A stretch of 38,468 bases of DNA from Alphaproteobacteria bacterium (lineage in GTDB: Bacteria; Pseudomonadota; Alphaproteobacteria; Micavibrionales; Micavibrionaceae): assembly GCA_027482195.1 (NCBI GenBank), contig JAIXWE010000035.1, forward strand, positions 1 to 38,468, given 5' to 3'. A model generated the notes under the pieces. It saw nothing but the letters and a program-made list of their open reading frames with translations, searched no databases and was not told the origin of the DNA. Below, one piece after another: positions 33,338 through 38,468 of this stretch (position 1 is the first letter of the stretch; each line of letters opens with the position of its first letter). The position numbers and the translations under genes are program-made.

Positions 33338-35349
33338 TATTTTGCTCCTTTAACATGGTTATAAACTGATTGGACAATTGCGTCCGATGTAATTCCGAAA
33401 TGTTCATAAAGTTTTTGATAAGGCGCCGATTCACCAAAGCTTTTCATGCCGATAAATGTGCCGTTATTGCCGATGATGGAATCCCAACCCATACGCACCG
33501 CCGCCTCGATTGCAACTTTGAAAACATTATCATCGCCGATAATGTGACGGCGATAATTTTCATCTTGTCTTTCGAAAAGCTCAAAGCTTGGGATTGATAC
33601 TACATTCGTTGGAATATTTTGTTCTGCTAATTTTTTCTGGGCTGTGATTGCCAATTCCACCTCAGACCCCGTTGCAAAAATATGTGCTTTTGCATTCGGC
33701 ATGCCGGAGAGGATGTAAGCCCCGCGCGCCGAATTATTTTCACCCGCATCATGACGCAAGGTTGGAAGATTTTGACGGGTGAGTACCAGCACGCTTGGCC
33801 CAGATGTGTGACTTAATGCGATGTCCCAACACTCAGCCGTCTCAATCCCATCACACGGGCGAAGTACGAGAAGATTTGGAATGCACCGCAGTGATGCCAG
33901 ATGTTCAACGGGTTGGTGGGTGGGTCCATCTTCACCAAGGCCGATGGAATCATGCGTCATCACAAAAATGCTTTGTGTTTTCATCAGCGCCGCCAAGCGA
34001 ATACTCGGTCTGCAATAATCCGCAAAACTTAAAAACGTACCGGAGTAGGGAACAACGCCACCATGAAGGCTCATGCCATTCATCATCGCGGCCATTCCAT
34101 GTTCGCGCACACCATAATGCACATATTGCCCGTTATAATTATTGGTGGGTGAGATTGCATCAAAGCCCTTAATTTTGGTATTTACCGACCCCGTTAAATC
34201 GGCCGACCCACCAATTAAATTGTCCAGCTTCGGCACAAGATATTCCAACGTTTTACCGGAGGTTGCGCGTGTGGCCATTTTTGGCTTCTCACTGAGAAAG
34301 TAATTTTTCGCTTGGGCAATGCACTCTTTAATAACAGCTGCAAAATCATTTGCGATGCGTTGTTTAAATTCCATTTTACGCGGGGAAGATTCAAGGCGCT
34401 TTGACCATTCGTGATGCGCGCTTTGCCCTTTGGTGCTCATTGACCGCCATGCATGAAGAATGTCATCCGGAATTTCAAACGGAGCAAACGGCCAATTTAA
34501 ATTCGCGCGCGTGCCTTTAATTTCATCCGCACCCAAAGGGGAGCCGTGTGAGTCTTTTGAATTTTCTTTTGTCGGTGCGCCGTAACCAATTTTGGTTTTG
34601 CACGCAATCAAAACAGGCTTGGTCGCAGATTGCGCATCCGTTAGTGCACGTTCGATTTGTGCAAAATCGTGTCCGTCAATGCGCCACGCTTGCCATCCAT
34701 AAGATTCAAAGCGTTTCACCACATCTTCCGAGAAGGAGAGGGACGTTGGGCCATCGATGGAAATATTATTGTCATCATACAAAACAATCAGGTTTTTCAA
34801 GGCCAAATGCCCCGCCAAAGAACACGCTTCGTGCGAAATGCCTTCCATCAAATCACCATCAGAGGCAATGACATAGGTTTTGTGATTGACCAAATCATCA
34901 CCAAATTTCGCATTCATAATGCGTTCGGCCAAAGCAAAGCCGACGGATGTTGCAATTCCTTGCCCCAATGGCCCCGTTGTCATTTCAATCCCCGCATCCA
35001 CGTTGACTTCCGGGTGGCCGGCGGTGATTGCATGAAGCTGGCGGAAATTTTTAATCTCATCCAGCGTCATTTTATCATATCCGGTGAGGTAGTTGAGTGC
35101 ATACAGCAACATCGACCCGTGACCGGCGGAGAGAATAAAGCGATCACGATCTGGCCACGCGGGATTTTTCGGATCAAATTTCAAAAATTTTTGATAAAGC
35201 ACAGTTGCCACATCCGCCATGCCCATCGGCATGCCTGGGTGTCCCGAATTTGCTTTTTCAACTGCGTCCATCGCAAGGGCGCGAATGGCGTTCGCAAGGG
35301 CGCGTTGATCGGGTTGTTGTTTGGTCGGGGGAATGGTGCAAGCGGTCAT
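33337..35349 (-). CDS. tkt: Transketolase
   Basis: Transfers two-carbon units in the pentose phosphate pathway using thiamine pyrophosphate. I chose the ATG at 35349 (670 aa, MTACTIPPTKQQPDQRAL), with AAAGGAT upstream; an ATG at 35430 would add 27 basic residues unlike the family. Motifs are ANSGHPGMPMGMADV, FILSAGHGSMLLYALNYL, TTGPLGQGIATSVG, the TPP motif ASDGDLMEGISHEA..., and the second-domain DSIGLGEDGPTHQPVEHLASLR. It overlaps gap by one base. The upstream region carries two inverted repeats. Confidence 0.96.
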   Translation of the reverse strand: MTACTIPPTKQQPDQRALANAIRALAMDAVEKANSGHPGMPMGMADVATVLYQKFLKFDPKNPAWPDRDRFILSAGHGSMLLYALNYLTGYDKMTLDEIKNFRQLHAITAGHPEVNVDAGIEMTTGPLGQGIATSVGFALAERIMNAKFGDDLVNHKTYVIASDGDLMEGISHEACSLAGHLALKNLIVLYDDNNISIDGPTSLSFSEDVVKRFESYGWQAWRIDGHDFAQIERALTDAQSATKPVLIACKTKIGYGAPTKENSKDSHGSPLGADEIKGTRANLNWPFAPFEIPDDILHAWRSMSTKGQSAHHEWSKRLESSPRKMEFKQRIANDFAAVIKECIAQAKNYFLSEKPKMATRATSGKTLEYLVPKLDNLIGGSADLTGSVNTKIKGFDAISPTNNYNGQYVHYGVREHGMAAMMNGMSLHGGVVPYSGTFLSFADYCRPSIRLAALMKTQSIFVMTHDSIGLGEDGPTHQPVEHLASLRCIPNLLVLRPCDGIETAECWDIALSHTSGPSVLVLTRQNLPTLRHDAGENNSARGAYILSGMPNAKAHIFATGSEVELAITAQKKLAEQNIPTNVVSIPSFELFERQDENYRRHIIGDDNVFKVAIEAAVRMGWDSIIGNNGTFIGMKSFGESAPYQKLYEHFGITSDAIVQSVYNHVKGAK

Positions 35350-35373
35350 AAGCTTTGATCCTTTACAAAAAGC

Positions 35374-35414
35374 CGTCAGAATTGACGTACATCTCCGCGC
35401 CTTGAAGGTCAAGG
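35374..35414. promoter_or_regulatory. Two inverted repeats upstream of tkt, with a weak minus-strand promoter
   Basis: CGTCA-GAAT-TGACG (35374-35387) and CCTTGA-AGG-TCAAGG (35400-35414) have perfect 5- and 6-bp arms. On the minus strand TTGACC (35410-35405), inside the second repeat, lies 17 nt from TACGTC (35387-35382), which overlaps the first repeat; the -10 is poor. The arrangement suggests regulator binding at the tkt-gap promoter; no family of regulator is recognised. Confidence 0.4.
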
Positions 35415-35515
35415 CCTTGGTTTTAAGCATACTTCCTTCAATTATCCCAAGATTTTAACCCATAAATGTCATGTAAAACTTGACCTTTTGAAAAAGGGGG
35501 CGGTAGGCTTTGACC

Positions 35516-35824
35516 ATGACAGTCACAAAACAGAATATTTTGAATGATCTGGCGGCCTTGACCGAAATGGTCGACCGTTTGGAGTTAGCAATTGTTGCCC
35601 GCGAAAAGGCGGTGGCACAGGCCGCACAAACCGCACAGCCCATCACATCACCCGCTCCCGCAAACCAAGCAAAACCAACAAAGGGTCAAACAGATTTATT
35701 CGCCTGGGGCCCCCCATCACAAGCGGCGGCAAACAATGCGGCACAGGTCAATATTCTAGCCCGTAAATTAGACAGCACAATCGACAAGGTGCAAAGTATC
35801 TTGCAGCAAGCGGGGGCGAAATAA
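35516..35824 (+). CDS. Small coiled-coil protein upstream of zapA
   Basis: The 102-aa product has an N-terminal helix with heptad-like LNDLAALTEMVDRLELAI, a Pro/Ala/Gln-rich middle and a second helix near the C-terminus (NILARKLDSTIDKVQSILQQ). Alphaproteobacteria often have such a small coiled-coil gene (DUF4164-like) before zapA, but I cannot confirm the family. I chose the ATG at 35516 over the TTG at 35510. GGTAGG is about 8 nt upstream. It shares one base with zapA (TAATG), so a role in cell division is plausible from position only. Confidence 0.75.
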   Translation: MTVTKQNILNDLAALTEMVDRLELAIVAREKAVAQAAQTAQPITSPAPANQAKPTKGQTDLFAWGPPSQAAANNAAQVNILARKLDSTIDKVQSILQQAGAK

Positions 35825-36159
35825 TGGCCGAAGTTACCATTACCATTGACGGAAAAATTTATCCGATTGCATGTGATGACGGGCAAGAATCTCGCGTGCG
35901 TGCGTTGGGGTCTTATATTGATCAACGCTTGCGCGATTTGGGCAATGCGGGCGCAAATAGCAAATCACAATTAATGGTTTTGACGGCACTTCTTCTTGCG
36001 GATGAAGTGTTTGATTTACGCGATGCCGTCAGCCAAAACGCCAACACGAATATCCCGCAAAACAGCTTTTCACAGCAAGACGAAGTTGAAATTACAACCG
36101 CCATCAGCAAATTAGCTTCGCGTGTTGATCACTTGGTCAAACGTGTTCAAAAAGCGTGA
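35824..36159 (+). CDS. zapA: Cell division protein ZapA
   Basis: ZapA cross-links FtsZ filaments at the division ring. The 111-aa product has the family start (MAEVTITIDGKIYPIACDDG), then EESRVRALGSYIDQRL-like positions and a long C-terminal coiled coil with LMVLTALLLADEVFDLRD. Length is typical. The 6S RNA gene and 5-formyl-THF cyclo-ligase follow, the classic order. Confidence 0.9.
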   Translation: MAEVTITIDGKIYPIACDDGQESRVRALGSYIDQRLRDLGNAGANSKSQLMVLTALLLADEVFDLRDAVSQNANTNIPQNSFSQQDEVEITTAISKLASRVDHLVKRVQKA

Positions 36160-36163
36160 GCAT

Positions 36164-36192
36164 TTGTCTTTTCGCTCACATCAGCCTATAAT
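36164..36192 (+). promoter_or_regulatory. Promoter of the 6S RNA gene
   Basis: TTGTCT (36164-36169) and a perfect TATAAT (36187-36192) are 17 nt apart. The start of transcription would be near 36199-36201, exactly where the 5' strand of the 6S closing stem begins. Confidence 0.75.
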
Positions 36193-36199
36193 GTTTATG

Positions 36200-36356
36200 G
36201 ATGCTGCGCGGTGCGTGTAGGTGCCATTATCCCACTGACCGATAAATGTTCGCGAGGGAGCTGTCCCTGATTGGATCTTGGTCCAGTTATATGGTGCCCA
36301 CCTTATTGTTAGGGTCATCGCGGATTTTTCGCACCCACGGCCAGCGCGGCATCTTT
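36200..36356 (+). ncRNA. ssrS: 6S RNA (SsrS)
   Basis: 6S RNA mimics an open promoter and sequesters the sigma70 RNA polymerase. It lies between zapA and the 5-formyl-THF cyclo-ligase gene, the position conserved across Proteobacteria. The predicted 5' end (GATGCTGCGC, from 36200) pairs with the 3' end (GCGCGGCATC, ending 36353) to close a long stem, with GTGCGTG near the 5' end facing CGCACCCACGG near the 3' end. A terminal hairpin GGGAGCTGTCCC lies in the middle. The length of about 155 nt is usual. The promoter and T-run fit both ends; ends are approximate to a few bases. Confidence 0.85.
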
Positions 36357-36367
36357 TTTGTTTTTTT
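36343..36367 (+). terminator. 3' stem end and T-run of 6S RNA
   Basis: The 3' strand of the closing stem (GCGCGGCATC) is followed by six T, one G and seven T (36354-36367). It would end the 6S transcript; some read-through into the downstream cyclo-ligase gene is known for this locus in other bacteria. Confidence 0.65.
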
Positions 36368-36384
36368 AAGCTTGTGGAAGTTGC

Positions 36385-36948
36385 ATGTCAGATAAGGATT
36401 TTATTCGCCACCAATCCAAAGCTTTTCGTGACCGTTTGGAAATTGACCCCGCATGGTCGGAACGCGCCGCCCATCAATTTTTGGGATTTGTGCCGCATAC
36501 CCCGCAATCCGTCATCGCACTTTATTTTCCTTTCAAAAAGGAAATCGACACATCACCGTTGGTGGAAATGTTGTGGGCACGCAACATAATGTGTGCATTA
36601 CCCGTCACGGACGGGGACCAGCCAATGCGCTTTGCGCGTTGGGGGCAACATACAAAGTTGCGCGAGGGGGAATTTAAAATTCCCGTACCTGTGGAGCCGG
36701 AATTTCTAACACCTGATATTTTAATCATTCCGCTTTTGGCTTTTGATCAAACAGGCATGCGTTTAGGATATGGCAAGGGTCATTATGACCGTGCAATCAC
36801 GAGCTTGCGCACAACCAATCCCCAGATAATCACCGTTGGATATGCTTACGCCCAACAATCCTGTTTATTTGCCTTGCCATCTGAGCCGCATGACCAGCGC
36901 ATGGATTTTGTCGTCACACCCGAACGCGTCTTTGACTTTCGCGTTTAA
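36385..36948 (+). CDS. 5-formyltetrahydrofolate cyclo-ligase
   Basis: Converts 5-formyl-THF to 5,10-methenyl-THF with ATP. The 187-aa product has ALYFPFKKEIDTSPL, the central PDILIIPLLAFDQTGMRLG, and the ATP/folate signature GYGKGHYDR. FALPSEPHDQRMDFVVTPE is near the C-terminus. These match the family, also called YgfA or Fau. It lies just after 6S RNA and has GTGGAAG as ribosome site. Confidence 0.93.
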   Translation: MSDKDFIRHQSKAFRDRLEIDPAWSERAAHQFLGFVPHTPQSVIALYFPFKKEIDTSPLVEMLWARNIMCALPVTDGDQPMRFARWGQHTKLREGEFKIPVPVEPEFLTPDILIIPLLAFDQTGMRLGYGKGHYDRAITSLRTTNPQIITVGYAYAQQSCLFALPSEPHDQRMDFVVTPERVFDFRV

Positions 36949-36966
36949 GCCGCGTAAAACCCATTC

Positions 36967-37782
36967 ATGCGCATTTTATTTATTGGTGATGTTGTCGGAA
37001 GATCTGGGCGGGATGCTTTGGCAAAGCATATGCCGGATATTGTAAAAAATTTTTCACCAGATGTGAAAATTGTTAATGTTGATAACGCCGCGCATGGTTT
37101 TGGCGTGACATCAAAAATTTGCGAAGAACTTTTCGCCATGGGTTTTGATTGTTTAACAGGCGGTAACCATATCTGGGATCAACGTGAAATTATTCCGTTT
37201 ATTGATCGTGAACCGCGTTTGTTGCGCACATGCAATTATCCACCCGGTGTGCCCGGGAATGGGCATTATCTTCATACTTTGAGCAATGGGCAAAAGATTT
37301 TGATCATTCATGTCATGGGATGTTTGTTCATGGACACGTTGGACAATCCGTTCCATGCCGTTGATGAGGTTTTGAAAAAATACACACTCGGCGTGAATGT
37401 AGATTCCATTTTTGTCGATGTGCATGCCGAAGCCACATCGGAGAAAATGGCTTTGGCGCATTATCTGGATGGGCGCGTATCGGCTGTTGTCGGCACGCAC
37501 ACCCACATGCCCACGGCGGATTTACAAATTTTGCCAAAGGGCACAGCGTATCAAACGGATGCCGGAATGACCGGGGATTATAACACCGTCATTGGCATGA
37601 AAGCCGAAGTACCCGTTATACGATTTACACGTAAATTCAGTGTTGAAAAACTCTCCCCCGGCGAAGGCGAGGGTACGGTGTGCGGTGTTATGATTGATAC
37701 CGACTCCAAAACGGGCAGGGCGGTTAAAATTGAACCTCTGCGCCTTGGTCCCCGTCTTGCCAACACGCATCATTTTGGGTAA
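36967..37782 (+). CDS. YmdB-like metallophosphoesterase (TIGR00282 family)
   Basis: The family hydrolyses 2',3'-cyclic nucleotides or related substrates with a two-metal centre. The 271-aa product keeps most metal ligands: Asp8 (LFIGDVVGR), Asn40, Asn67 (TGGNHIWD), His153 (DVHAEATSEK), His178 and His180 (GTHTHMPTAD). The position that is normally Glu in the GENAA motif is Asp39 here (NVDNAAHGFG). It lies 18 nt after the cyclo-ligase gene and precedes yebC, a common order in alphaproteobacteria. Confidence 0.93.
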   Translation: MRILFIGDVVGRSGRDALAKHMPDIVKNFSPDVKIVNVDNAAHGFGVTSKICEELFAMGFDCLTGGNHIWDQREIIPFIDREPRLLRTCNYPPGVPGNGHYLHTLSNGQKILIIHVMGCLFMDTLDNPFHAVDEVLKKYTLGVNVDSIFVDVHAEATSEKMALAHYLDGRVSAVVGTHTHMPTADLQILPKGTAYQTDAGMTGDYNTVIGMKAEVPVIRFTRKFSVEKLSPGEGEGTVCGVMIDTDSKTGRAVKIEPLRLGPRLANTHHFG

Positions 37783-37791
37783 TGAGATTTT

Positions 37792-38468
37792 ATGGCTGGT
37801 CATTCACAATTTAAAAATATTATGCACCGCAAAGGTGCCCAAGACGCAAAACGCGCCAAGATGTTCACAAAAATCGGGCGTGAAATTACCGTTGCCACGA
37901 AATTGGGTGGCGGTGATCCGTCCGCCAATCCGCGCTTGCGCGCCGCAATGCAATCTGCGCGTCAATCGAACATGCCAAATGACCGGATTAAACGGTGCAT
38001 TGAGGCGGGTTTGGGTTTGGGAGATACATCCGATTATCAAGATATTCGTTACGAAGGTTATGGCTCGGGGGGTGTTGCCATTATTGTCGAAGCGTTGACC
38101 GATAATCGCAACCGCACCGCCGGTGAGGTGCGCGCTGCCTTCACGAAATATAATGGAAACTTAGGTGAAAGCGGATCGGTTTCCTTTATGTTTGATCGCG
38201 TGGGACAAATTTTATATTCGGCAAAAATTGCAAGTGCGGATGCAATGTTCGAGGCGGCGGTCGAAGCCTTGGCTGAGAATGTCGACAGTCATTCTGACTA
38301 CCATGAAATAATTACAACGCCCGATAATTTTGCCGGTGTGCGTGATGTTTTGGAAGAAAAATTTGGACCAGCTGAAAAATCCGGTTTGGTATGGAAGCCC
38401 AACATCACCACAACGATTGATATTGATATCGCGCGTGATTTGATGAAATTGATTGATGTGTTGGAAGA
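37792..38468 (+). CDS. yebC: YebC/PmpR-family regulator or translation factor, truncated by the window end
   Basis: The first 225 residues are visible; the family is about 245 long. The start MAGHSQFKNIMHRKGAQDAK, then RAKMFTKIGREI and the NPRLRAAMQSARQSNMPNDRI segment, are signature YebC features. Domains 2 and 3 follow with YEGYGSGGVAIIVEALTDNR and NLGESGSVSFMFD. Members act as transcription regulators or, in recent work on related proteins, assist ribosomes at proline stretches. The ATG at 37792 has only weak GAG before it. No stop is reached, so the 3' end lies outside the window. Confidence 0.93.
   Translation, partial: MAGHSQFKNIMHRKGAQDAKRAKMFTKIGREITVATKLGGGDPSANPRLRAAMQSARQSNMPNDRIKRCIEAGLGLGDTSDYQDIRYEGYGSGGVAIIVEALTDNRNRTAGEVRAAFTKYNGNLGESGSVSFMFDRVGQILYSAKIASADAMFEAAVEALAENVDSHSDYHEIITTPDNFAGVRDVLEEKFGPAEKSGLVWKPNITTTIDIDIARDLMKLIDVLE

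Noticed and set aside
1-38468. CRISPR array, transposon, prophage or tRNA genes
   Set aside because: No regularly spaced repeats, transposase or integrase genes, or tRNA cloverleaf sequences were seen on reading both strands.

Overview
The window looks like part of the chromosome of an alphaproteobacterium. It is gene-dense, about half G+C by eye, and has no insertion sequences, phage genes, tRNA/rRNA genes or CRISPR arrays that I could see. The lineage call rests on alphaproteobacterial signatures: a PopZ-type polar organiser (DUF2497) between a TolC-like gene and valS, an LdtR-type winged-helix regulator, the small DUF6898 and DUF465 proteins, the run glyA-nrdR-ribE-ribB(X)-ribH-nusB, a GTP-cyclohydrolase-dead RibB fusion, and the zapA-6S RNA-5-FCL neighbourhood. 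A motile, free-living or facultative lifestyle is suggested by motAB. I cannot fix the order; a Micavibrio- or Rhodospirillales-like lineage is a guess.

Layout. 1-1317: a repeat-containing unknown protein, then purE and a DUF465 gene on the minus strand. 1450-6790: a plus-strand run of phosphofructokinase, two tandem bacterial-PH membrane proteins, a membrane-anchored protein whose C-terminus resembles a polymorphic-toxin domain, a CPCC-type cysteine-rich protein that could be its partner, an L,D-transpeptidase, and a Tat-exported M15-like peptidase (DUF882). 6820-10299: recO, a YgjV-like membrane protein and parC, all overlapping. 10300-12167: motAB on the minus strand. 12341-16220: acyl-CoA genes (3-hydroxyisobutyryl-CoA hydrolase-like, glutaryl-CoA dehydrogenase), the LdtR-like regulator, a DUF1003 protein and small unknown genes. 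16265-21145: rpiB, glyA, nrdR, the riboflavin genes and nusB. 21215-24539: an AT-rich orphan gene, an exported FliL-like protein, a Pcm-like methyltransferase and a TolC-family protein. 24622-28183: popZ, valS and rpmE. 28410-31229: a TPR protein, class II fructose-bisphosphate aldolase and a small ORF. 31222-32321: a tandem winged-helix regulator divergent from a MAPEG protein. 32327-35349: gap and tkt. 35516-38468: a coiled-coil protein, zapA, 6S RNA, 5-formyl-THF cyclo-ligase, a YmdB-like phosphoesterase and the 5' part of yebC.

Central carbon metabolism (pfk, fba, gap, tkt, rpiB) is spread over the window rather than gathered in one operon. No single cluster clearly forms a new defence or biosynthetic system. 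The most interesting signals are the toxin/immunity-like pair at 3612-4376, the divergent regulator/MAPEG promoter with a 37-bp inverted repeat and an apparently leaderless regulator transcript, the unannotated 6S RNA, and inverted repeats upstream of tkt, motA and the LdtR-like gene. No gene-free stretch exceeds 300 bases; the largest gaps (6008-6217, 28184-28409, 13634-13842, 36160-36384) are described as promoters, repeats or the 6S RNA.
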